From CAVPRW01 sp046727435 [NCBI: bacterium] (GTDB lineage Bacteria > Tectomicrobia > Entotheonellia > J063): a stretch of 13,446 nucleotides of DNA. Position numbers and translations under genes: made by a program. The DNA lies in contig JBKPCR010000469.1 of NCBI GenBank assembly GCA_046727435.1, forward strand, positions 1-13,446. Reading direction: 5' to 3'. This document shows, in pieces, positions 6,952-13,446 of this stretch; within the stretch, counting starts at the first letter, position 1, and the number at the start of each line of letters is the position of its first letter. Below the pieces are notes generated by a model that was not told where the DNA came from, ran no database searches, and saw only the letters and a program-made list of their open reading frames with translations.

Positions 6952-7497
6952 CTAGGAGAGAAACGACGGAGGAGCGCGCGGCAGGTCAGAGCCACAGTGG
7001 AGGATAAAAGTTGGCACATCCGGATTATCGGGAGACGCTGTCGTGACGCCTAGCCCAGGAACGTGGACGTCACAGGGTTCGTCGAGGGTTCCAGAAACGT
7101 GCTGGGAAACCGAGAATACCAGACACTCAGCAGCTTTCTCGGGTTCCGAGAGATGATGGACCGCATGGACGGCAATCCCAAAGGTGAAGGTACCCAGTAC
7201 CAGCACGAGGCCAAGCGCCGTCATGCGGCGCCAGCGCCACACGCCCTGAGCGATGGCAACAGCCATGAGCACGCAGAGGATGACGGTCAGAGGCGCTCCA
7301 GGTACTGCCGGTGACATGGGTGGAGCTGCTGGAAGCCCCCGCTGAGGTGCTTGACATTCGTGTCGTGAAGCAACCACTGGCGGGAGAGTGGATGAGAGAC
7401 CGCTATGCGCCAAGGTTTGTAGGGAGCTACCAAGTATGACCGCGAGGACGACCGCTAGAGTCCCCCATATGCGGAGGTGGGCGGCCCACTCCCTCAC
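6952..7497 (-). CDS. His/Cys-containing three-helix membrane protein, copper-cluster associated
   Basis: From GTG 7497 the product is 181 residues. Predicted membrane segments lie at about 11-31 (WGTLAVVLAVILGSSL), 70-87 (TVILCVLMAVAIAQGVW) and 93-110 (TALGLVLVLGTFTFGIAV). A loop between the first two carries RHEC. After the third come HAVHHLSEPEKAAECLVFSVSQH (His111, His114, His115, Cys125, His133; positions 111-133), PCDVH (Cys142), HCGS (Cys168) and the end LPRAPPSFLS. The last part parallels the 5147-5512 protein. GTG 7497 is chosen because TGGAG lies 5 nt upstream; an ATG at 7539 and a GTG at 7566 are alternatives without good ribosome sites. It is the first gene of the - strand copper run. 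No function is known to me. A metal-sensing, metal-binding or transporter-accessory role is inferred. Confidence 0.66.
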   Translation of the reverse strand: MREWAAHLRIWGTLAVVLAVILGSSLQTLAHSGLSSTLPPVVASRHECQAPQRGLPAAPPMSPAVPGAPLTVILCVLMAVAIAQGVWRWRRMTALGLVLVLGTFTFGIAVHAVHHLSEPEKAAECLVFSVSQHVSGTLDEPCDVHVPGLGVTTASPDNPDVPTFILHCGSDLPRAPPSFLS

Positions 7498-7689
7498 TCG
7501 TACTCCATCTGATGGCTCAACTTGACACGCGATGCGCATGGATCGATCCACGATCCCCCATGACACCTATCAGCCAAGATGGGCTTCATCCAGTCGTGGA
7601 CTAAGTGTCTCACGACACCCGCTGCCATCCTTGCCTGTCGCCTGCAGTGATCCCGAAGGCTGCCCCAGCAAGCCAGCAATGCGTCCCTC

Positions 7690-7714
7690 AGTAGCGGTGA
7701 TCCTAACCGCTGCT
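7690..7714. repeat. 9-bp hairpin with 7-nt loop
   Basis: AGTAGCGGT (7690-7698) pairs with ACCGCTGCT (7706-7714), with one G-T wobble and a GATCCTA loop. There is no T-tract on either side, so it is not a classic terminator. Confidence 0.45.
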
Positions 7715-7728
7715 AGAATGCATGTCAA

Positions 7729-7742
7729 GCAAAAGGTTTTGC
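7729..7742. repeat. Short palindrome GCAAAA-GG-TTTTGC, possible operator
   Basis: A perfect 6+6 bp inverted repeat with a 2-bp centre lies in the AT-rich part of the divergent region. Size and symmetry fit a site for a dimeric regulator, but I cannot match it to a named family. Confidence 0.35.
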
Positions 7743-7848
7743 AAAGGATTGTTTATGCAACTGACCGCGCTACGCTGTCGTCGGCAATAGCGACGATGGT
7801 GTCTACAGATATGAACATGAGAGCATCAGCCTCGAACGATCATCATGT

Positions 7849-7895
7849 GCAGTTGATCGTCGCACATAATAGTGACGTGTACGACGATCAACTGC
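7849..7895. repeat. 14-bp perfect inverted repeat with alternative pairing
   Basis: GCAGTTGATCGTCG (7849-7862) and CGACGATCAACTGC (7882-7895) are exact reverse complements around a 19-nt AT-rich spacer containing CATAAT. A further ACGATCA at 7836-7842 can pair with TGATCGT (7854-7860) of the left arm, giving a second hairpin that excludes the first. No T-tract follows. It could be an operator set, an RNA switch or a remnant of a small repeat element. Confidence 0.7.
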
Positions 7896-8026
7896 CATTA
7901 AGGCTCCGCAGGTGGGTAGAGGGCGATGGATTGAGCTCTCGCGGTCCGCTATGATGGAGACATTCGACCTGGCAGGCTGGGAATGGTGGTGGCTTGGTGA
8001 CAATACTCGCGCTGAGGAGGGTCTTT

Positions 8027-9034
8027 ATGGCACGACGCAACGGTAATCTCCCGCATGGCATCGACGGGCGCGACTGGATGGTGCTAGTAGGTGTGCTGGT
8101 AGCACTGACCATGCTGATGACGGGCGCCACGGCTCCCACTGCCCAGCCCAGTCGGCCGAAGGTCTTGACCACGGTTGCCCCGCTCACGAACATCGTCAAG
8201 AATGTCGGCGGCCCCCATATCGACCTGCATGGACTCATGCCGGGCGGGACCGATTCGCATACGTTCGAGCCTTCACCCTCCGATATTCGCTATATCAGCG
8301 AAGCGGAGGTGATCATCCTCAATGGCCTGGACCTCGAGGTGCCAACTGAGAAGCTGGCGCTAGCGAACAAGAAGCCTGGAGCTCGGATTCTGAAACTTGG
8401 CGACCAGACCATTGGACCACAAGAGTACGTCTTCGACCGGAGTTTTCCCCGCTCCGCTGGACACCCTAATCCGCACCTTTGGATGAATCCTCTCTACACT
8501 GCCCGCTACGCCGAGCTGGTGCGGGATGCATTGGCTACACTTGATCCAACCCATGCGGCAGGCTATCAAGAGCGTACCCGCCTGTTGACACAACGACTGC
8601 ACGAGCTGGACCGCGCCATCGCCACGGCGATTGGGACGATTCCCCCTAAGCATCGAAAACTCCTGACCTATCATGACTCCTTTGCCTACTTTGCTCCGCG
8701 TTACGGGCTGACGGTCATCGGTGCCATCGAGCCAGCAAGTTTTGCTGAGCCCTCGCCGCGAGAGGTGGCGCGGGTGATTCGTCAGTTGAAGCAGGAAAAG
8801 CTGCCAGCAGTGTTCGGATCGGAAGTCTTTCCCAGTAAGGTGCTGGACCAGATCGCGCGGGAGGCAGGCGTGCAGTTCGTCGCCACCCTACGCGACGACG
8901 ACCTCCCCGGCGCCCCGGACTCGCCCCAACATTCATACATCGGCATGATGCTGGAGAACGTCCGCACCATGGCCACTGCACTAGGCGGCCAAGCCGATGC
9001 GTTGCAAGGCATCGATGCCGCCGATATCCCTTGA
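8027..9034 (+). CDS. ZnuA/TroA-type metal ABC transporter substrate-binding protein (cluster 9)
   Basis: The 335-residue product has an N-terminal hydrophobic signal or anchor (about 17-34, DWMVLVGVLVALTMLMTG). No lipobox cysteine is seen. The family ligand positions are His78 in DSHTFEPSPSD, His150 in NPHLWMNP and His216 in TYHDSFAYFAPRYGL. The fourth ligand is probably Glu266 (GSEVFPSK) or one of Asp290-292 (RDDDLPG). The His-rich loop of many ZnuA proteins is absent. Such proteins bind Zn, Mn or sometimes Fe in the periplasm and deliver it to an ABC permease; which metal cannot be read here. No permease or ATPase gene follows within the window. ATG 8027 is chosen over 7994 because GAGGAGG sits 6 nt upstream. 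It is transcribed away from the copper run from a shared intergenic region. Confidence 0.92.
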   Translation: MARRNGNLPHGIDGRDWMVLVGVLVALTMLMTGATAPTAQPSRPKVLTTVAPLTNIVKNVGGPHIDLHGLMPGGTDSHTFEPSPSDIRYISEAEVIILNGLDLEVPTEKLALANKKPGARILKLGDQTIGPQEYVFDRSFPRSAGHPNPHLWMNPLYTARYAELVRDALATLDPTHAAGYQERTRLLTQRLHELDRAIATAIGTIPPKHRKLLTYHDSFAYFAPRYGLTVIGAIEPASFAEPSPREVARVIRQLKQEKLPAVFGSEVFPSKVLDQIAREAGVQFVATLRDDDLPGAPDSPQHSYIGMMLENVRTMATALGGQADALQGIDAADIP

Positions 9035-9245
9035 TGTGCCTTGCGCCAGCTCTCCCTGTCGTGCCAGATGAAGCCGCTATGGCGGTTGGCCTCCCCATGT
9101 CCCCGGCGCGACTCGTGACCGACGCCATCCATTGTGGCAGTGTGTCATTTTGCCTCAGTGTAGTCCCCCCGTGCATCTCTGCCATATCTAAGGTCTCATC
9201 GCGGCCCTTTGCCTAGTGGCGCCGATTGGCTATCGTGTCCGCGTT

Positions 9246-9267
9246 TTGGGTTCGTTCACGGACCCAG
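9246..9267. repeat. Hairpin with TTCA loop
   Basis: TGGGTTCG (9247-9254) pairs with CGGACCCA (9259-9266) with one G-T wobble and a 4-nt loop. It lies about 210 bp past the metal-binding protein gene and has no T-tract after it. Confidence 0.45.
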
Positions 9268-9282
9268 CGCTGTCACCGGTGC

Positions 9283-9322
9283 CTCTCAGTTTGCCCGTGA
9301 CGCTGGATGAGCAGACTGAGAG
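9283..9322. repeat. 12-bp stem-loop
   Basis: CTCTCAGTTTGC (9283-9294) pairs with GCAGACTGAGAG (9311-9322) with one wobble pair and a 16-nt loop. It lies 16 bp after the preceding hairpin, so the two form a tandem structured stretch. Confidence 0.55.
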
Positions 9323-9495
9323 CGCGGTAATCGCTCCCGTGGTTTGGCTCTTGATGATGAACCGTACGCCTCTCCTACCCTCAAATCGACATTATGCTCT
9401 TGGCAACAATTTTGCAGTCTGTGTAGGCCGAAGCTTTTAGCGCTCGGCAGCCATCTGTGCCGGGTAACAAGGAACCAGATCGTCTCTCCCCACGT

Positions 9496-9501
9496 TATAA
9501 T
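9496..9501 (+). promoter_or_regulatory. Candidate -10 box for the RND/mlaC operon
   Basis: A perfect TATAAT occurs in ACGTTATAATC, which would start transcription near 9508 and give a leader of about 110 nt. No recognisable -35 is found 16-18 nt upstream, so this is only suggestive. Confidence 0.33.
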
Positions 9502-9616
9502 CATCAACGGAGTGGCACGCCTCGGGCTCTGGCGGGTCGCTGTGACGAGTGCTTTGCCTGCCACTGAGAGAGCTTTTCGGGCGGCGGGCCAGCGCAGGAC
9601 AGGATGGGTATACGAC

Positions 9617-12421
9617 ATGTCATGGAAGAACTTGCACGCTGAAGAGTTATATCGGCCATTCGTCAGTATGGCGCTGCGACATCCGTTCGTGGTCGTCGGT
9701 GTGGCGGTGCTTGGGGTTATCGTCTCGCTCCTGCTCAGCGCCACACGTTTAGAATTTCATACCAGCCACCTGGACCTGGTGTCATCGGGCAACCGCTACA
9801 AGCAGCTTGACCAGGCTTTCGGTCGCGAATTCGACGACGTCCCCGAGCGTGTCATCGTGGTCATTCGCGGCCAGGATAAGAACCAGGCGAAAGCCTTTGC
9901 CACAGCCCTGGCCCAGCGCTGGGAAGGCGAGCCGAGTATCGATAAGGTGCTGTATCGCATTCCCCTGGACGCCTTGCAAGATAAAGCACTGTTGTTTCTG
10001 AGCTACGAGGAGTTAGCCGAGCTGCAGCGACAGCTTGAGCAACATCGGGAGTTGTTCAATGAGTTTGCCGCCTCTCCTACGCTGGAGCGACTGTTTCATC
10101 TCATCAACCGTGAGATCACCAAAGCCCTGGTGAGCCACGTCTTCACAGGTTTTCTGGAGGACGAAAGGCAGGAGGAGAAGCCACTCGACCTGGCCTTCCT
10201 GCTGAGGCTGCTACGGCAACTGAACCAACATCTCGATCCTCAACAGCCCTACCACTCCTTCTGGCAGGAGCTGTTCACCTCGACGCCCCAGGGCGCGTCG
10301 CACGATGGCTTCCTGTGGTCCGATGACCAACAGTTGCTCTTCGTCTTCGCCAACCCAAAGGTGGAGGCGGGGGATGTGAACCCCTTTCGGACGGCCGTGC
10401 AGCAGATTCGGCAAGACGTGCATGCGCTGCAGCAAGCATATCCGGACCTCGAAGTAGGCATCACCGGCAAGGCCGTCCTGGAAACCGATGAGATGACTTC
10501 TGCGCAGCGGGATATGACGATTGCCACGGCGATCTCGCTGGTTGGCGTCGCCATTCTCTTTGGCGCCTTCTTCAGGAGCATGATCCGACCAGGACTCACC
10601 GTCCTCACGCTGATGCTTGGCGTTGGCTGGACACTAGGCTTCACGACCCTGACCATCGGCCATCTCAATATTTTCACCATCGTCTTCGCGCCTATGCTCA
10701 TCGGGCTGGGAATCGATTCGACGGGCATTCATTTTCTGACGCATTATGAAGCCCAACGAGCAGCGGGTAAGAATATCCGTCAGGCGCTGGAGCATACCTT
10801 TCTCGGCACTGGTGGCGGAATCATCATCGCGACTCTGACCACAGCCACAGCTTTTTTTGCGCTGATCTTGAGCGACTTTTTGGGACTTCGCGAACTGGGT
10901 TTCATCACGGGCAGCGGCTTGATGCTGATCTTGCTGGCGACGTTTACCTGCCTGCCTGCGCTGCTGGTGCTCGAGGAACGCTGGAGAGGGACGAGGGCGC
11001 CGGTCTACGCGACTCCGTATACTGAGGAACAGGCTGGCTATGTGGAGCGGTTATACCGGTATCCCTGGGCTACTCTGGCGGCGAGCACCTTCCTGGTCAT
11101 CCTGTCGCTCCTGGCCTTGGGAAAGATCGGGACCGACTTTAACCTGCTGCGCCTGCAGTCGGAGCGCAATGAATCGGTCATTTGGGCGGAAAGGATGTTT
11201 GCAAGCACGCGGCGGTCGGTCCTCATGGGCGAAATCATGGCGGATTCTCTGGCGGACGTCGAGCGTAAGGTCGCAGCGCTGAGTCGCTTGCCTTCGGTGG
11301 AAAAAGTGGATAGCATCCTCGCAGTTCTTCCCCCGGAACAGGAACGCAAGCTGGCCCTGATCCGGGAGTTGCGCCCACTGCTGGCCGAGATGACCATGCA
11401 GCGCCCTGACACCGAGGTCGTCGACCTCGTCGCTCTGCGCAGCACACTGGAACGCCTCAACGCCAAGATGGCGCAGGGTGACGAAGCGCCTCAAACACCA
11501 ACCGAGGAGGGGTTGCGCCAGGATCTCCGCGAGACACAGCAACTCATTGCGCGATTCCTCCAGCGCACTCGGGAGATGCCGTCGGCGGACATCCAGTCGG
11601 CGCTATTGACATTCCAGCGGGAATTGCGCGGTGACCTCGCAGATAAGTTGGCGATCTTGCAGCGCAATCTGGAGGCTCAGCCGGTGACGATTGAAGACCT
11701 TCCGCCTGAGCTCCGGGCCCGCTATGTCGGGAAAACTGGGAAATTCCGCCTCTTTGTGTTGCCCGCAGAGAACGTCTGGGAACCGCTGCCGTTGGCCAGA
11801 TTTGTTCGCGAGATACAAGCAGTGGATACCGATGCACTCGGTGCCCCGGTGACCAATTTTGAGTACATGGAGACCATCAAGGCAGGCTACAGCAAGGCGA
11901 GTGTGTATGCTATGAGTGGTATTGTCTTCCTGACCTTTCTGATGTTTCGCGGGGGATTGTCCACGATCCTGGCCCTGGTGCCGCTGTTGGTGGGATCGGT
12001 GTGGACATTAGGCCTGATGGTCCTGTTTGGGGTCCAGTTCAATATGGCCAACCTACTCTTCTTGCCGTTGATCATTGGGATTGGTATCGACAATGGGGTG
12101 CATATCGTGCATAGTTATCGGGCGACCGGAAAATATGAGGGGGAGGGTGTACCACTCACCAAAAGCACAGCCAAGGCCATCACCCTCGCGGCGCTGACGA
12201 CCATCGTTGGCTTCGGCAGCTTGATGATCTCCAGCCATCGAGGGATTTACAGCTTGGGCCTGTTGGTAGCTTTGGGGGTGGGAAGTGTCCTCATCGCTTC
12301 ACTGACAACGCTGCCAAGCCTCCTGTCCATTCTGGGCTCGGCCGCTGGTAGGCACATGGCAACATCGAGGACCTATCAAGAAACGGCCATCGCCCCGATG
12401 TCAGAGCGAGTCCATACCTAA
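9617..12421 (+). CDS. MMPL/RND-family transporter, HpnN-like (hopanoid-associated)
   Basis: The 934-residue protein has the internal duplication of RND exporters. TM1 is at about 24-42, a periplasmic loop at 44-300, TM2-6 at about 300-450, TM7 at about 480-503, a second loop at 505-755 and TM8-12 at about 756-915. Each half carries the proton-relay-type motif, GLGIDSTGIHFLTHY (Asp367) and GIGIDNGVHIVHSY (Asp825). The second loop contains a helical, coiled-coil-like stretch at about 626-690. Size, the early HTSHLDLVSSGN segment and a following MlaC/HpnM-type gene fit HpnN, which moves hopanoids toward the outer membrane. Another lipid substrate is possible, since no hopanoid synthesis gene is in the window. 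ATG 9617 is chosen because MSWKNLHAEELYRPFV directly precedes TM1; the frame is open to 9344 but that extension looks non-coding. The ribosome site is weak (AGGAT about 12 nt upstream). Confidence 0.88.
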   Translation: MSWKNLHAEELYRPFVSMALRHPFVVVGVAVLGVIVSLLLSATRLEFHTSHLDLVSSGNRYKQLDQAFGREFDDVPERVIVVIRGQDKNQAKAFATALAQRWEGEPSIDKVLYRIPLDALQDKALLFLSYEELAELQRQLEQHRELFNEFAASPTLERLFHLINREITKALVSHVFTGFLEDERQEEKPLDLAFLLRLLRQLNQHLDPQQPYHSFWQELFTSTPQGASHDGFLWSDDQQLLFVFANPKVEAGDVNPFRTAVQQIRQDVHALQQAYPDLEVGITGKAVLETDEMTSAQRDMTIATAISLVGVAILFGAFFRSMIRPGLTVLTLMLGVGWTLGFTTLTIGHLNIFTIVFAPMLIGLGIDSTGIHFLTHYEAQRAAGKNIRQALEHTFLGTGGGIIIATLTTATAFFALILSDFLGLRELGFITGSGLMLILLATFTCLPALLVLEERWRGTRAPVYATPYTEEQAGYVERLYRYPWATLAASTFLVILSLLALGKIGTDFNLLRLQSERNESVIWAERMFASTRRSVLMGEIMADSLADVERKVAALSRLPSVEKVDSILAVLPPEQERKLALIRELRPLLAEMTMQRPDTEVVDLVALRSTLERLNAKMAQGDEAPQTPTEEGLRQDLRETQQLIARFLQRTREMPSADIQSALLTFQRELRGDLADKLAILQRNLEAQPVTIEDLPPELRARYVGKTGKFRLFVLPAENVWEPLPLARFVREIQAVDTDALGAPVTNFEYMETIKAGYSKASVYAMSGIVFLTFLMFRGGLSTILALVPLLVGSVWTLGLMVLFGVQFNMANLLFLPLIIGIGIDNGVHIVHSYRATGKYEGEGVPLTKSTAKAITLAALTTIVGFGSLMISSHRGIYSLGLLVALGVGSVLIASLTTLPSLLSILGSAAGRHMATSRTYQETAIAPMSERVHT

Positions 12422-12486
12422 GCGGCAGCGACCAACCGCGTCACACAGGACCATCTAGGCCCGGATGGCTGAGGGAGGAGAGATCG

Positions 12487-13122
12487 ATGTCTCAGGCACG
12501 GAAGCCACTGGCAGGATATCTGCTTCTGGGGGCACTTGCGCTGGCGGTGTCGATCGACCTCAACCATGCGCGTCCTGCTCTCGGGGCTGGACCCCAGGAG
12601 CGTGTGCAGGCGACCCTGAAGGCAGTCTCGGCCATCCTGGAGGACCCAACCCTCCGGGGGACCGAAACAGACCAGGAGCGCAAACACCGAGTGCGACAGA
12701 TCATCTTCGAGTCCTTCGATTTTCGCGAAATGGCGCGAGAATCGTTGGGAACCGATTGGGGAAAGTTAACGCCGCCGCAGCGCGACGAATTCACCGAGCT
12801 GTTTGGCAGCCTCTTCGAGCGCTCCTATAACCGTCTGGTGTTGCGCTTCCTCGGCGAGCGAGAGACGCTCTATGGCACGGAATCCATTCAGCAAGATCGC
12901 GCCACCGTTGCCACAACCCTGGTCAGCAAGCAGGACGCCAAGCTGCCAATCGACTATCGGTTGGTCCGTCACAGCGAGCAGTGGGCGATTTACGACGTAG
13001 TCATCGATGGGGTGAGTATGGCGATGAATTACCGGGCCCAATTCAGTAAGATCCTCCGCAGCTCATCCTACGACGCGCTGGTCCAGCGCATCAAGACCAA
13101 ACTGGAGGAGGAGCCGTTGTAG
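12487..13122 (+). CDS. MlaC/Ttg2D/HpnM-family periplasmic phospholipid-binding protein
   Basis: The 211-residue product has a signal peptide (about 1-34, YLLLGALALAVS core) and a single MlaC domain. Typical elements are IIFESFDFREMARESLG near 72-88, the helix with LTPPQRDEFTELF, LPIDYRLV near 153-160, WAIYDVVIDGVSM near 166-178, and NYRAQFSKIL near 181-190. MlaC proteins ferry lipids through the periplasm between the outer-membrane MlaA complex and an inner-membrane partner; the HpnM subgroup is encoded with HpnN. The gene starts 65 bp after the RND stop with GGAGGAGAG just upstream, so the two are probably co-transcribed. That pairing, rather than a neighbouring MlaFEDB ABC transporter, suggests the RND protein is its partner. 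Confidence 0.93.
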   Translation: MSQARKPLAGYLLLGALALAVSIDLNHARPALGAGPQERVQATLKAVSAILEDPTLRGTETDQERKHRVRQIIFESFDFREMARESLGTDWGKLTPPQRDEFTELFGSLFERSYNRLVLRFLGERETLYGTESIQQDRATVATTLVSKQDAKLPIDYRLVRHSEQWAIYDVVIDGVSMAMNYRAQFSKILRSSSYDALVQRIKTKLEEEPL

Positions 13123-13175
13123 GCGATGTCCTGACATGACGAGCAAGTGGCGCCAGCGGCAGCAGCCGTCTATGA

Positions 13176-13446
13176 CTATTCCTCGATCATCCGTTGGCGG
13201 CGCTGCAGGTAGGCGTTTCGCACCGCGGAGTAAAGGTCGAAGGTCATCTGTTCAAATTCCTCGAAGGTTTCCAAATTGAGCGACCGATCGTTGACCACCT
13301 GCCCGCCGCGCATCCCCACTGTGGCGGCGAACGGCGCCACGTAACTTATAGGCTGCATCGCCCCATCTGCCCCGTAGCCGATGCCATCGCGCACCGTCAG
13401 TGGTGGCAGGAATGGTAAGACCAAGTACGGGCCAGGTCCCACCCCG
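13176..13446 (-). CDS. mlaA: MlaA (VacJ) outer-membrane lipid-asymmetry protein, C-terminal part
   Basis: The last roughly 90 residues are visible and the frame runs off the right edge. GPGPYLVLPFLPPLTVRDG is the signature of MlaA, followed by a VVNDRSLNLETFEEFEQ segment, DLYSAVRNAYLQRR and the end RMIEE, with stop TAG at 13178-13176. MlaA is an outer-membrane lipoprotein that removes misplaced phospholipid from the outer leaflet and passes it to MlaC. Here mlaA and the mlaC-like gene face each other tail to tail with a 53-bp gap that shows no clear terminator. The N-terminal lipobox lies outside the window. Confidence 0.93.
   Translation of the reverse strand, partial: GVGPGPYLVLPFLPPLTVRDGIGYGADGAMQPISYVAPFAATVGMRGGQVVNDRSLNLETFEEFEQMTFDLYSAVRNAYLQRRQRMIEE

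Larger units (their letters stand above)
7498..8026. promoter_or_regulatory. Divergent intergenic regulatory region rich in dyads
   Basis: This 529-bp stretch separates the - strand copper run from the + strand metal-binding protein gene and has no credible ORF. Its middle part (about 7720-7900) is more AT-rich than the flanking genes. It holds three dyads listed separately and GAGGAGG at 8014-8020, the ribosome site of the downstream gene. Candidate -10 hexamers are TATTAT on the - strand (7871-7866) and CATAAT on the + strand (7865-7870), both lying in the loop of the large inverted repeat. Neither has a well-spaced consensus -35. Confidence 0.5.
9035..9616. other. 582-bp intergenic region, hairpins and a candidate promoter, no credible gene
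   Basis: Short frames here (for example 9031-9216, 9216-9440 and the open extension of the RND frame from 9344) lack ribosome sites and family-like sequence. The region contains two hairpins and a TATAAT, listed separately. Base composition is slightly more AT-rich near 9380-9510. Confidence 0.55.

Noticed and set aside
6747-7007. 86-codon + strand frame
   Set aside because: It overlaps the end of the 6952-7497 gene and the SCO1 leader, and its composition looks random.
9216-9440. 74-codon + strand frame from GTG 9216
   Set aside because: There is no ribosome site, it includes the two hairpins, and the translation has no recognisable features.
9461-9480. Resemblance to a 16S rRNA 3' segment (GTAACAAGGAACC)
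   Set aside because: Only a dozen bases are similar and the surrounding sequence does not match; it is chance.
9344-9616. N-terminal extension of the RND protein (91 residues)
   Set aside because: The sequence is rich in Cys, Trp and Arg without membrane or signal character, and RND proteins normally begin just before TM1, as the ATG at 9617 does. A TATAAT lies inside it.
13123-13175. Bidirectional terminator between mlaC and mlaA
   Set aside because: Only a TGTC/GACA dyad is visible, with no strong stem and no T-tract.

Overview
The window is about 13.4 kb of GC-rich, gene-dense DNA from a diderm (Gram-negative type) bacterium. It encodes outer-membrane and periplasmic machinery: a TonB-receptor plug, MlaA, MlaC, SCO1 and PCuAC, and a hopanoid-type RND exporter. 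The gene mix fits a Nitrospira-like, NC10-like or other hopanoid-making, copper-dependent lineage. That assignment is an inference from gene content, and the sequence alone does not fix the taxon.

Layout. (1) 1-447, + strand: the C-terminal end of an S9-family (prolyl-oligopeptidase-like) peptidase, cut by the window edge. (2) 667-7497, all on the - strand: a colinear run of periplasmic and membrane copper-handling genes. In transcription order these are a small His/Cys membrane protein (7497-6952), SCO1 (6686-6096), PCuAC copper chaperone (6092-5601), a second small His/Cys membrane protein resembling the first (5512-5147), a TonB-receptor N-terminus fused in frame to CopC-CopD (4876-2135), a secreted protein with a predicted mature N-terminal histidine (2133-1549), and a secreted peroxiredoxin (1254-667). 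(3) 7498-8026: a divergent regulatory region with several dyads, including a 14-bp perfect inverted repeat. (4) 8027-9034, +: a ZnuA/TroA-type metal-binding lipo- or periplasmic protein without permease or ATPase genes beside it. (5) 9035-9616: a non-coding stretch with two hairpins and a promoter-like TATAAT. (6) 9617-13122, +: a 934-residue MMPL/RND transporter (HpnN-like) followed by an MlaC/HpnM-family lipid-binding protein. (7) 13176-13446, -: the C-terminal end of MlaA (VacJ), convergent with mlaC.

How it may work together. Copper would be moved through the periplasm by CopC, PCuAC, SCO1 and the unnamed His/Cys proteins, taken across the inner membrane by CopD, and delivered to cuproenzymes such as the CuA site of a terminal oxidase. 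The peroxiredoxin may deal with copper-linked peroxide stress. The right-hand block concerns outer-membrane lipid traffic (MlaA/MlaC and the HpnN-like exporter).

The two most unusual things are the in-frame join of a truncated TonB-dependent receptor to a complete CopC-CopD protein, and the pair of similar, unnamed His/Cys membrane proteins that bracket SCO1-PCuAC. No tRNA, rRNA, CRISPR array or insertion sequence was seen.
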